A DNA stretch of 64,000 nucleotides, from positions 1-64,000 of the forward strand of contig NZ_BMSG01000002.1 in assembly GCF_014649035.1 (NCBI RefSeq), in the 5' to 3' direction. Positions within the stretch are counted from its first letter, which is position 1; each line of letters opens with the position of its first letter. This stretch comes from Streptomyces sindenensis. GTDB taxonomy: Bacteria > Actinomycetota > Actinomycetes > Streptomycetales > Streptomycetaceae. Positions 16,283 through 24,323 of this stretch are shown here, in pieces. The position numbers and the translations under genes were made by a program. The notes beneath the pieces are model-generated. The model saw only the letters and a list, made by a program, of their open reading frames with translations, searched no databases and had not been told where the DNA came from.

Positions 16283-16432
16283 TGCAAGCTCCTCGCGATG
16301 CTGCGGATCTTCCACGACATGGGCGCCGGCCAGGTGGGGGCCAACACCATCGCGAAAGTCAGCGACTCACGCACCAAGATGCCTCGCCTGAACTGAGCTC
16401 TCTCCCGCGTCAAGGCAGAGCCGGTCACCGTC
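16283..16432 (+). pseudogene. Fragment of a PIN-domain toxin gene with an in-frame stop
   Basis: The frame KLLAMLRIFHDMGAGQVGANTIAKVSDSR...MPRLN, TGA, ALSRVKAEPVT follows the middle of Streptomyces PIN toxins of the family paired with CcdA-like antitoxins. In those the position of the TGA is normally Trp and the sequence reads GANTIVEVSHARVNMPRLNW. Neither the first strand (with DxEGLSA) nor the C-terminal half is present. It overlaps the end of the desaturase gene on the other strand. The interval 15917-16282 has nothing else recognisable. Confidence 0.65.
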
Positions 16433-17549
16433 AGGCAGCGACGAGGTCCTGCTCGCGGTCCGGCGCTCCGGCCCCGGGCTGCTTGTTCGGCAGTGCGAGC
16501 CGGAAGACCTTGTGCCATGCGGAGAACACCTGCTTGGGCAGCGGGCCGGTGACGTACTCCAGCTCGTACTTCTCGAACAGCGCCCGCACCTTCACCGCGA
16601 CCTCGGCGTACCGGTTGCTCGGCAGGTCCGGGAACAGGTGGTGCTCGATCTGGTGCGACAGGTTGCCGGTCATGAAGTGCATGGCCTTGCTGCCGCTGAT
16701 GTTCGCCGAGCCCATCATCTGGCGCAGGTACCACTGGCCGCGTGTCTCGCCCGTGATCGACCGGCGCTCGAAGACCTGGACGCCCTCGGGGAAGTGCCCG
16801 CACATGATCACCGAGTGGGTCCAGAGGTTGCGGACCAGGTTCGCGGTGAACGTGGCGGCGAGTGTGGGGAGGAAGGACGGGCCCGACAGCAGCGGGTGGA
16901 CCACGTAGTCCTTGAGCACCTGCTTGCGGATCTTGCGGCCCACGGCCCTGGCCCGCGCACGGAACTCGGGGTTCTTGCGGCGGCGCTTGGTGAGGTTCTT
17001 GCCGAGCTCCAGGTCGTACGCCGCGATGCCGTACTCGAAGAAGCAGGCGTTGAGGAAGTTCCACAGCGGCTGGCCGAGGTGGAAGGGGTGCCACTTCTGG
17101 TCCTCGTCGACGCGCATGATGCCGTAGCCGAGGTCGTTGTCCTTGCCGATCACGTTGGTGTACGTGTGGTGCAGCTCGTTGTGCGAGTGCTTCCACTGAT
17201 CGGACGGCGAGACGTGGTCCCACTCCCAGGTGGTGGAGTGGATCTTCGGGTCGCGCATCCAGTCCCACTGGCCGTGCAGGACGTTGTGGCCGATCTCCAT
17301 GTTGTCCATGATCTTCGCCACGGACAGCCCGGCGGTGCCGAGCAGCCACGCGGGCGGGAAGATCGAGAACAGCAGCACACCCCTGCTGACCAGCTCCAGC
17401 TTGCGCTGCGCCGAGATGACCCGCCGGATGTAGGCGGCGTCCTTCTCGCCGCGGTCGGCGATCACCTCGTCGCGGATGGCGTCGAGCTCGCGGCCCAGTT
17501 CCTCGATCTGCTCCGAGGTCAGGTGGGCGGTGGGGTCGATGGCGGTCAA
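16431..17549 (-). CDS. Membrane fatty-acid (acyl-CoA) desaturase
   Basis: The 372-residue protein starts at TTG 17549, with AGGAG five bases before it. The three histidine boxes of the di-iron centre are complete: H88-NVL-H92, H123-NEL-HH128 and the late QIEHH (about residue 305). Hydrophobic segments lie near residues 55-80 and 220-250. Family members such as DesA3 insert a double bond into acyl chains at the membrane, using electrons from a ferredoxin-type reductase. The gene for such a reductase lies seven bases upstream in the same operon. The PucR-type regulator diverges from the pair. Confidence 0.9.
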   Translation of the reverse strand: MTAIDPTAHLTSEQIEELGRELDAIRDEVIADRGEKDAAYIRRVISAQRKLELVSRGVLLFSIFPPAWLLGTAGLSVAKIMDNMEIGHNVLHGQWDWMRDPKIHSTTWEWDHVSPSDQWKHSHNELHHTYTNVIGKDNDLGYGIMRVDEDQKWHPFHLGQPLWNFLNACFFEYGIAAYDLELGKNLTKRRRKNPEFRARARAVGRKIRKQVLKDYVVHPLLSGPSFLPTLAATFTANLVRNLWTHSVIMCGHFPEGVQVFERRSITGETRGQWYLRQMMGSANISGSKAMHFMTGNLSHQIEHHLFPDLPSNRYAEVAVKVRALFEKYELEYVTGPLPKQVFSAWHKVFRLALPNKQPGAGAPDREQDLVAA

Positions 17550-17556
17550 GGTGCTC

Positions 17557-18612
17557 CTACCGTTCGATGTCGCAGGGGCCCGCCGCGGCGGACACACAGG
17601 TCTGAATGAGGACGCCGGGCTCGGCCTCGGTGATCTCGCCCGTGCGCAGGTCCCGGACAGCACCGGCCTTGAGCGGCGTGACGCAGCCGAAGCAGATACC
17701 CATGCGGCACCCGGAGGGCATGAGCACGCCGGCCTCCTCGCCGATGTCGAGCAACGGCGTGGCGCCGTCCGCGTCGACGGTCCTGCCGGTGGTGCTGAAC
17801 GTGACCTCGCCGCCGTCGCCGGCGACGACGATGCCGGGGCGGAACCGTTCGGTGTGCAGGCGCTCCGGGACGTCGTGTTCGGTCCAGTGCTCTTCGGCGG
17901 CATCGAGCAGACCTGCGGGGCCGCAGGCCCAGGTCTCGCGCTCGGCCCAGTCGGGCACGAGCTCGCCGAGCCGGGCGATGTCGAGCGTGCCGTCCGTGTC
18001 GGTGTGCATCTCGGTGAGCCGCAGCTTCCCGCCCGCGACCAGGTCGTGCAGTTCGTCACGGAAGATCACGTCCTGCGGCCGTGGCGCGCAGTGGACCATG
18101 ACGACGTCGTCCAGTTCGGTGGAGCGAAGCATGCCCATGACGGGCGTGATGCCGCTGCCGGCCGTCAGGTAGAGCACCTTGGCGGGCTTGGCCCGTGGCA
18201 GTACGAAGTCACCGGTCGGCTGGTCGAGCCGGATCAGCGTGCCCGGTTTCGCCCTGCGGACCAGGTGGTTGCTGACCTTGCCGTCCGGGATCGCCTTCAC
18301 GGTGATCGTGATACGGCCGTCCCGGCGGCTGGTCGGCGAGGTGAGGGAGTAGGCACGCCACAAGCGCACTCCGTCGACGTCGACGCCGACCCTCACGTAC
18401 TGGCCCGCCGTGTGGCCGCGCCAGCCCCGCCCCGGTCTGATCACGACACTCGCGGCGTCATCCGTCTCGGAGTGCACGGCCTCGATGCGCCCGCACAGGT
18501 CAGCGCCCGCACGCAGCGGGTCGACCAGGTCGAGGTAGTCCGACGGCAGCAGCGGCGTCGTGACCATCTCCAGCAGTTTCCACGCCCCGGTGCGGAGGGC
18601 TCCACTCATCAT
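17557..18612 (-). CDS. Ferredoxin reductase (FAD/NAD and 2Fe-2S), electron donor to the desaturase
   Basis: The start is ATG 18612 or the adjacent ATG 18609 behind CTGGGGTC. An N-terminal FAD-binding barrel (RAYSLTS, about residue 105) is followed by an NAD-binding domain (YLTAGSGITPVMGMLRS, about 155-172) and CGPAGLLDA. A C-terminal plant-type 2Fe-2S domain has the ligands C-RMGI-C-FG-C and a later QTC. This order is that of reductases paired with DesA-like desaturases. Electrons would pass from NAD(P)H through FAD and 2Fe-2S to the di-iron centre. Confidence 0.9.
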   Translation of the reverse strand: MMSGALRTGAWKLLEMVTTPLLPSDYLDLVDPLRAGADLCGRIEAVHSETDDAASVVIRPGRGWRGHTAGQYVRVGVDVDGVRLWRAYSLTSPTSRRDGRITITVKAIPDGKVSNHLVRRAKPGTLIRLDQPTGDFVLPRAKPAKVLYLTAGSGITPVMGMLRSTELDDVVMVHCAPRPQDVIFRDELHDLVAGGKLRLTEMHTDTDGTLDIARLGELVPDWAERETWACGPAGLLDAAEEHWTEHDVPERLHTERFRPGIVVAGDGGEVTFSTTGRTVDADGATPLLDIGEEAGVLMPSGCRMGICFGCVTPLKAGAVRDLRTGEITEAEPGVLIQTCVSAAAGPCDIER

Positions 18613-18643
18613 GACCCCAGCTTGCTGCGCCTCCAGGCGTAAA

Positions 18644-18680
18644 GTCCTGACCACAGGACGTAAATCTGGTCGACCGATTT
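18644..18680. promoter_or_regulatory. Two palindromes in the PucR/desaturase divergent promoter region
   Basis: GTCCTG-ACCA-CAGGAC (18644-18659) is a perfect inverted repeat. Eight bases further, GGTCGACC (18668-18675) sits between AAATC and GATTT, an imperfect larger palindrome. Both lie between the divergent starts 18612 and 18698 and are candidate operators for the PucR-type regulator. Confidence 0.55.
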
Positions 18681-18697
18681 GTTCGCAGGGAACAAAA

Positions 18698-19837
18698 ATG
18701 AGCTATGCAGTCCGGAGGGCCAGCGAGCTGACCCTGAACGAGACGACGGTCACCGCCCTTCGGGCCGCGCTGAGGACCACCGCCGACGAAGTCGTGCAGG
18801 CGATCATCGACGAGGTGCCTCCCTACGCCCATGCCCTGTCGGGCCGCATGGGCGCCACCATCCGCAGAGCCGTCCGCACCGCCCTGGGGCACTACCTGGA
18901 CCTCGCGAGCGGGAACGCCACGGGCGGCGACGCCGGGGACGCCGCCTACGAGCTGGGCCGCGGCGAGGTGCGCGACGGCCGTTCGATGGACGCCCTGCTC
19001 AGCGCCTACCGCGTCGGCGCCCGGGTCGCCTGGCGATGCCTGGCAGCGGGCGCCGTGCCCGCGGGGCTGCCCGCCGCCGAGGTCGCCAAGTTCGCCGAGC
19101 TGACCTTCGCGTACATCGACGAGCTCTCCGCCGCGAGCGCCGCCGGCCACGCCGACGAACTGGCCGCCCGGGGCAGAGCCCACGAGCGCCACCTGGAACA
19201 CCTGGCCCGCGAGCTCCTCGCCGGCGCGAGCCCGGACGTGCTGCTGGCCTCCGCCCAACGGGCCAGGTGGCAGCCTCCTGTCTCGCTGACCGCCGTCCTG
19301 CTGCCCGCCGCCCAGGCCCGGCCCGCCTACCGGACACTCGACCCGAGCACCCTCGTCCTCGACGACCTGCCGGACGCCACCGGTGTGCTCCTCGTCCCCG
19401 ATGCCGACCGCTCACGTCTCCTACGGCAGCTGACCGACCGCGCCGCCGTGGCCGGCCCGGCCCGGCCGTGGATCCACGCGTCCGCCTCGTACGCACGGGC
19501 CCTACGCGCGCGTTCCCTCTCCTCCGACATCCGCGACACCGAGGACCACCTGCCCGACCTGGTGCTCAGCGCCGACGCGGACGCGTTCGCAGACCTGCGC
19601 GCCCGAGCCCTCGCACCGTTGCGGACCCTGCCCGCCGCAACCGCACGACGGCTGGAGGAGACGTTGCGGGAGTGGCTGCTGCACCAGGGCAGGCGGGACG
19701 AGGTCGCGGCGGCGTTGTTCGTGCATCCCCAGACGGTCCGATACCGGATGTCGCAGCTGCGGGAGCTGTTTCCCGATCTCGCATCACCACACCGGGTCCT
19801 CGAACTGACGCTGGCGGTCGGCCTCCGGGACCGCTGA
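18698..19837 (+). CDS. PucR-type helix-turn-helix transcriptional regulator
   Basis: The 379-residue protein starts at ATG 18698 (GCAGGGAAC upstream). An N-terminal helical sensor region has SGRMGATIRRAVRTALGHYLDLA and a middle region with a GGDEF-like fold seen in CdaR/PucR proteins. The C-terminal PucR_2-type helix-turn-helix reads REWLLHQGRRDEVAAALFVHPQTVRYRMSQLRELF. It diverges from the desaturase/reductase operon and probably controls it. In actinomycetes this gene trio occurs repeatedly. Confidence 0.88.
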   Translation: MSYAVRRASELTLNETTVTALRAALRTTADEVVQAIIDEVPPYAHALSGRMGATIRRAVRTALGHYLDLASGNATGGDAGDAAYELGRGEVRDGRSMDALLSAYRVGARVAWRCLAAGAVPAGLPAAEVAKFAELTFAYIDELSAASAAGHADELAARGRAHERHLEHLARELLAGASPDVLLASAQRARWQPPVSLTAVLLPAAQARPAYRTLDPSTLVLDDLPDATGVLLVPDADRSRLLRQLTDRAAVAGPARPWIHASASYARALRARSLSSDIRDTEDHLPDLVLSADADAFADLRARALAPLRTLPAATARRLEETLREWLLHQGRRDEVAAALFVHPQTVRYRMSQLRELFPDLASPHRVLELTLAVGLRDR

Positions 19838-19841
19838 CGCG

Positions 19842-20570
19842 TCACCCGTCCACCGCCGCGTCCGCGGGCGTCCGGAGATCGTGCTCAAGGCTTCGGTCAT
19901 CATCTGCCGGGCGCCCCTGGACCACAGGCCGATGCGGGTTCGGTGTTCCCTCGTCGCTCATGTGCGCCCGCCGCCAGATTCCGTTCCAGTTGACCGGAGT
20001 CTCCGGAACGACCCGGTGCCGCTGCCCGCAGGGACATGGCGCCAGCACCCGCGCGCAGCCGCGGCACAGCTCCACCCAGCCGTGGCCGGTCGCGTTCGAC
20101 ACCGGTGGTCCCTCGTCCCCGCAGGCGGAACAGCCGGGGAGATCGGCGCCGTCCAGCATCGCGTTCTGCCGCCGGACGTACTCGGGCAGCCGCAGCGACG
20201 GGTGGTGGGACGGGGCGTCGTACCAGGCGCGATTCGGGTCCTCCCACCAGTTCCGCAGCCACCACGGCCGGGGGTTCGGCACAGCCCGCCGGCCGGCCCG
20301 CTTCTCCGCCCGGCGCTGCGCCGCGTACTCCTGCGCCCGCGCGAGCCACAGCACCCGCGCCTCGTGCAGTTCCTCCACCGCCCGCACCAGCGCGTCCGGG
20401 TCCGCCTCCAGCCGGCGGGGGATCGCGGCGCTGAGCGTGAGGTGGTGGTACGTCGCCCGCAGGCCGTACGGAGCGAAGCAGGTGAGGCAGGTCCGCAGCG
20501 CACTGTGCCGGCGGTGGAGGGGAAGGCGGGCATCGTGCACGCGTGCTCGGTGGGTCAGGAAACTCGTCAT
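19842..20570 (-). CDS. Hypothetical protein with a C-terminal zinc-ribbon-like Cys cluster
   Basis: The 242-residue protein starts at ATG 20570, overlapping the stop of the upstream gene (ATGA), so translation is coupled. The N-terminal part is basic with LRTCLTCFAPYGLRATYHHLTLSA. A long charged helix with RAQEYAAQRRAEKRAGRR and a Trp-rich PRPWWLRNWWEDPNRAWYD follow. The C-terminal third carries CSAC, CRGC and CPCGQ, enough to bind one or two zinc ions. I recognise no family. With the gene in front it forms a two-gene unit of unknown role. Confidence 0.65.
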   Translation of the reverse strand: MTSFLTHRARVHDARLPLHRRHSALRTCLTCFAPYGLRATYHHLTLSAAIPRRLEADPDALVRAVEELHEARVLWLARAQEYAAQRRAEKRAGRRAVPNPRPWWLRNWWEDPNRAWYDAPSHHPSLRLPEYVRRQNAMLDGADLPGCSACGDEGPPVSNATGHGWVELCRGCARVLAPCPCGQRHRVVPETPVNWNGIWRRAHMSDEGTPNPHRPVVQGRPADDDRSLEHDLRTPADAAVDG

Positions 20571-21193
20571 GGCGCGGGCGCCTGGTCCAGGGCCCGTGCC
20601 AGGGCGGCGGTGACAGGGGCGGCGTGGGCCGGCAGGTGCTGTTCGGCCCAGGCTCCGGCAAGGCCGAGGAAGTCCCGCACGTCCTGCTGGGCGCCCGCGA
20701 CGAGCATGCGGACCTGGTCTGCCGGCAGCTCGGTCACCGGGCCGCCGTCCGTTCCGTGGGCGTCGTGGGTCAGCCGGACGATGTCGCCGACGCGTTCGGC
20801 CGTCGAGTAGGGATCGTGGCCGAAGTGGGCACAGCCGGTGCCGTCGAGCATGTCCAGCCAGTCCCGCCAGGTCTCCAGGCCGTTGCAGCAGCCCGGCTCG
20901 ACGAAGACGGTGCCGGTGGTGGTGTCGGTCACCCGGAATCCACCGGCGGCGAACAGGCCGGGCATGGTGAGCAACCCGTGCAGGAAGGTGCCCACCGGGT
21001 CGGTCGGGCACGGGCCGTGCTCCTCCTCCGGCTCGAAGTCGTTGCATTCGGCGATCCGCATGACGGCTGTGCCGACCTCCGCCGGAGTCAGCTTCCCGTT
21101 CAGGACGAGGTGGCCGAATGACGTGTGCTCACCGACCGGCCAGAGCGTGAAGTCATCGGCGGCGAAAATCTCCAGAACGGGCTGCATCACCAT
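20567..21193 (-). CDS. Hypothetical protein coupled to the zinc-ribbon gene
   Basis: The 208-residue acidic soluble protein (counted from ATG 21193) has other possible starts at 21187 and GTG 21196. It contains PVGEHTSFGHLVLNGKLTPAEVGTAVMRIAECNDF, a Cys pair in FVEPGCCNGLETWRDWLDMLDG, GCAHFGHDPYS, and a helical C-terminus. The pattern (one hydrophobic core domain followed by a helical tail) resembles small immunity-like proteins, but I know no family that matches and assign no function. The downstream gene overlaps by 4 bases. Confidence 0.65.
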   Translation of the reverse strand: MVMQPVLEIFAADDFTLWPVGEHTSFGHLVLNGKLTPAEVGTAVMRIAECNDFEPEEEHGPCPTDPVGTFLHGLLTMPGLFAAGGFRVTDTTTGTVFVEPGCCNGLETWRDWLDMLDGTGCAHFGHDPYSTAERVGDIVRLTHDAHGTDGGPVTELPADQVRMLVAGAQQDVRDFLGLAGAWAEQHLPAHAAPVTAALARALDQAPAP

Positions 21194-21300
21194 CACATGC
21201 GGATGATGCCGAACCCGCTGATCTACCGCCACAGGCTTTCGGCCGCTGCACAGGACTCGGAGCCGGACCGCTGCCCGTGCGGTCTCGCCGTGGGCTCCGC

Positions 21301-21336
21301 GGGGAGGGGGCCGGAGCGGCCGCCGGCCCCCTCCCC
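21301..21336 (-). terminator. Terminator of the PA14/fibronectin gene
   Basis: A perfect 14-bp stem GGGGAGGGGGCCGG/CCGGCCCCCTCCCC with an 8-base loop lies 13 bases beyond the stop codon of the gene at 21350-23761. Confidence 0.8.
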
Positions 21337-21349
21337 GTGTCCCGCCCGG

Positions 21350-23761
21350 TCAGAGCCAGGAGTTCCAGATCCCGTACGCCGTCGATCGCGTCGCGGCTTC
21401 CGCGCCCGAGGCGTCGAGGCGTACGACGCGGTAGTAGTACAGGCCGAGCAGGTCCTCGTGCACCGACATGTCCATGTAGTACGCCGCGTCGCCCGTCGTG
21501 CCCTCCGTCAGGGTCGCGTACGAGGCGGTGGCGGGGTCCCAGCGTTCCACGCGGTAGTCCGTGAAGCGGGAGCAGTCCCCCAGGCCGGAGCTTTCGGAGC
21601 AGCCGACGTACAGATTCGGGTACTGGCCCTCGCGGACGTCGGTCTCCGTCCAGCCCGGCGGGCGGGTGTCGGGAAGGGTGACCGAGACCTCGGCGGAATG
21701 GAGGACGTCGAGGGGGTTGTCGTCGTGCAGGAGCCGGTCGTCCGAGGCTGCCACCTTGTAGACGTGGGTGGCGCCGTCGGCGACCGTCGGGCAGAGGATC
21801 TCGGTGTCGGCCAGGGAGCTGCCGGACCAGCAGTTCTCCTTCCAGACCGTCTCACCGCTCTCCGGGTCGGTGACGCCCTGCCATACGTGGTAGCGGCGTA
21901 CGTCGGTGTCGGCCGGCGGCGTCCAGGTCAGCCGGACGCCGAGCGGGACCCGTTCCGCGGTGAGGTTCTCGACCGGGGCGGGGCGCTGGGTGTCCGGGGT
22001 GGTCGCCTCGGCCGGCGGGCCGGGCTGTGATGCCTTCCCGTAGCGGTCGGTCGTCACGACTCGGTATTCGTACCTCGTCTCCGACTTCCCCCGGACGTCC
22101 CAGCACGTGCCGTTGACCTGCTTGCGGGCGGACAGCGGAGCGTTGTCGTCCGCCCAGGTCCAGTACGTGTCCGGGGCGGTCAGCGGCAGGTCCACCGAGG
22201 TGAACGGCTTGCACTGGTCGACGATGTCGCTCTCGCCGGTCGCGGTGTCGGTTCGGATGATCTTGTAGGTCGGGAGGGCGCGTTCGTCGACCGTCCACGG
22301 GTCGACGCTGCTCCACGCGACTATCACGCCCTCGTCGAACCTGGTTGCCGTGGTCGTGAACGCGGGGATCGCCTCCGGCCGGTCGGCCGTCTTCAGCGTG
22401 ATCTCCACCGGCGCGGCGGCGTTGCCCTGGGCGTCCACGGCGCGCACGGCGTACCGGTAGCTGTCGGCGACGGCCGCCGACTGGCGCGGCACCACGTCCG
22501 TCCGGGTGCCGGGGGTCCCCGCGGGGCGGGCGTCGATGTAACCGCCGGTCGCCGGGTCGTACTGGAGGACCTGGTACGCAGCGGCGTCGGTGACGGGCGA
22601 CCACAGGAGATGCGGTACGCCCGACCGGTACTCGGCTCGGAGCTTCGTGACGGCGGCGGGCGGGGTCAGGTCGGGGGTGGTGAACGTGGTGGCCGCCGAG
22701 TACGCCGACCAGTTCCCGGCGGCGTCCCGGGCCCGGCCCCGGTAGGTGACCCTGCTGCCGTCGGCACGGTAGCCGGTGTCGCAGATCGCCCCCTTGGTGC
22801 CGGAGTAGATCGTGCTCCAGCTCTTCGTCGCGGCGTCGAGCCGCTGCATCTCGTACCGGGCGATGTCGGCCGCGTTCTTCGGGGTGGTGACCAACTGCGG
22901 TGCCGCGTACGGCTGGTCGGCCGGGCAGGAGTCCCATTCGAGGAAGGGCGCGGCGGGCGGCGTCCTGTCGATCGTGGTGACGGGCTTGTCGGGGCTGCCA
23001 ACGGAGACACGGCCCGCCTTGTCGACGGCCCGGACCTCGTAGTAGTAGGCCGCGCCCGTCTTGGGCAGCGTGCTGTCGGTGTACGACCTGGCGGTGGTCG
23101 TCGCGAGCTGCTTGCTTCCGTACGGCGTGCCCTTCAGTCGCCGGTAGACCCGGTAGTTGGCCAGGTCCATCTCCTGGTTCCTGCTCCAGGTGACCTTGGC
23201 CGCGCCGGTGGAGGAGTTGTACGAGACGGCCGTGCCCGTGGGGGCGAGGGGCTTGACCTTGTCGTACGTGGCGGAGGTGCGCGGTGCGTAGGCGAACGAG
23301 ACGTTCGCGGCACCCGTCCAGTTGACGTAGTCGAAGCGGAGCGTGTGCTTGCCCTTGGGGATCGTCACGTTGACCGTCTTCTTGACGGTCGTGGAGCCGT
23401 TCTTCCAGACGTCGATCTTGCGGACGCCGTCGAGGTAGACCCGCATGCCGTCCCGGGCGGAGGCCGTGAAGGTGAAGGGGCCGCCGGAGCCGAAGTCGCG
23501 CGTCACCGACCAGCGCACGCCGAAGTGGTCGGACGGTACGCCGGAGGCGGGCGCGCCCCTGCCCCAGTTCTGGTTGACCGCGGAATCGCAGTCCGTCTTC
23601 TTCGGCGTACCCGAGAACGTCGTGTTCGCGAAGAACTGCCTCGTGAAGACGGGGGAGGTGCAGCTCACCGCCGCGGAGGCGGGTACGGCGGTGGTGTAGA
23701 GCACTCCGCCGGCCGTGGCCAGAACCAGGGCGGTGGCGGTCGTGCGTCTGGCTGGGTTCAT
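21350..23761 (-). CDS. Secreted PA14-domain and fibronectin type III repeat protein
   Basis: The 803-residue protein starts at ATG 23761 behind AAGGAC. A Sec signal peptide occupies about residues 1-31 (ALVLATAGGVLYTTAVPASA-A). A PA14-like domain follows (about 45-165) with FFANTTFSG, SVTRDFGSGGPFTF and DGMRVYLDGVRKI. After it come about five fibronectin-III-like modules, each with a Tyr-x-Val core (YRVYRRLKG, YEVRAVDKAG, YRYAVRAVDAQG, YRVVTTDRYG, YKVAASDDR) and Pro-rich joints such as DRTPPAAP and DLTPPAA. No catalytic domain is seen. It is probably a cell-surface or extracellular carbohydrate-binding or adhesion protein. Confidence 0.85.
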   Translation of the reverse strand: MNPARRTTATALVLATAGGVLYTTAVPASAAVSCTSPVFTRQFFANTTFSGTPKKTDCDSAVNQNWGRGAPASGVPSDHFGVRWSVTRDFGSGGPFTFTASARDGMRVYLDGVRKIDVWKNGSTTVKKTVNVTIPKGKHTLRFDYVNWTGAANVSFAYAPRTSATYDKVKPLAPTGTAVSYNSSTGAAKVTWSRNQEMDLANYRVYRRLKGTPYGSKQLATTTARSYTDSTLPKTGAAYYYEVRAVDKAGRVSVGSPDKPVTTIDRTPPAAPFLEWDSCPADQPYAAPQLVTTPKNAADIARYEMQRLDAATKSWSTIYSGTKGAICDTGYRADGSRVTYRGRARDAAGNWSAYSAATTFTTPDLTPPAAVTKLRAEYRSGVPHLLWSPVTDAAAYQVLQYDPATGGYIDARPAGTPGTRTDVVPRQSAAVADSYRYAVRAVDAQGNAAAPVEITLKTADRPEAIPAFTTTATRFDEGVIVAWSSVDPWTVDERALPTYKIIRTDTATGESDIVDQCKPFTSVDLPLTAPDTYWTWADDNAPLSARKQVNGTCWDVRGKSETRYEYRVVTTDRYGKASQPGPPAEATTPDTQRPAPVENLTAERVPLGVRLTWTPPADTDVRRYHVWQGVTDPESGETVWKENCWSGSSLADTEILCPTVADGATHVYKVAASDDRLLHDDNPLDVLHSAEVSVTLPDTRPPGWTETDVREGQYPNLYVGCSESSGLGDCSRFTDYRVERWDPATASYATLTEGTTGDAAYYMDMSVHEDLLGLYYYRVVRLDASGAEAATRSTAYGIWNSWL

Positions 23762-23953
23762 CAAGTCCTTCAGTCCTGTCCGGCGGCCGATGTCGATCAT
23801 CGGGCGTCGTCGGGCAAGACCACGGAGGAGGCCGGTTGGTTGTACGAGCCACAGCCGCGGCAGCCGGGGCGAGCGCCCTCGCGGTCGTTCTCCCGGCCGA
23901 TCTTTTTTGCCTGATCGCGCCTATCGGCGGGCCAGTTGGGAGAAGATTGCTCC

Positions 23954-24322
23954 GTGTCAGACTTCATGGAGTTCGCGTTCGAAGACGGGTCGTCGCTGGC
24001 GCTTCAGGTCTTCCCGGCAGCCACCCCCGAGGAGACCTCGGCGCCCGGCTTCGGCACCTCCGTACCCGTGGCGAGAGGATCGCGGCTGGGAGCCGTCGCC
24101 GGAACCGCGCTGCGGGGGGTGCTGTCCCCCTTGGTCCCCCTCCTTCAGCAGATCCGTGACACCGCGGCCTCCGTGCCCGATGCTCCCGACGAGATATCCG
24201 TCAGCTTCGGGGTCAGGATCGGGAACGACCTCAAGCTGGGCGTCGTCGGCGTGGCGGGCGAGGCGACACTGACCGTCACCGCGAACTGGCACCTGGGACA
24301 GCAGACCGCCACGGACCGCTGA
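23954..24322 (+). CDS. Trypsin-co-occurring domain (trypco) protein, CU044_2847 family
   Basis: The 122-residue protein starts at GTG 23954 (GGGAGAAG upstream; ATG 23966 also possible). The sequence MEFAFEDGSSLALQV at the start and the end EISVSFGVRIGNDLKLGVVGVAGEATLTVTANW are characteristic of the small domains named for co-occurring with trypsin-like proteases in VMAP conflict operons. The gene is one base ahead of the protease gene. The role of the domain is unproven; it has been proposed as an adaptor or regulator. Confidence 0.8.
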   Translation: MSDFMEFAFEDGSSLALQVFPAATPEETSAPGFGTSVPVARGSRLGAVAGTALRGVLSPLVPLLQQIRDTAASVPDAPDEISVSFGVRIGNDLKLGVVGVAGEATLTVTANWHLGQQTATDR

Positions 24323-24323
24323 G

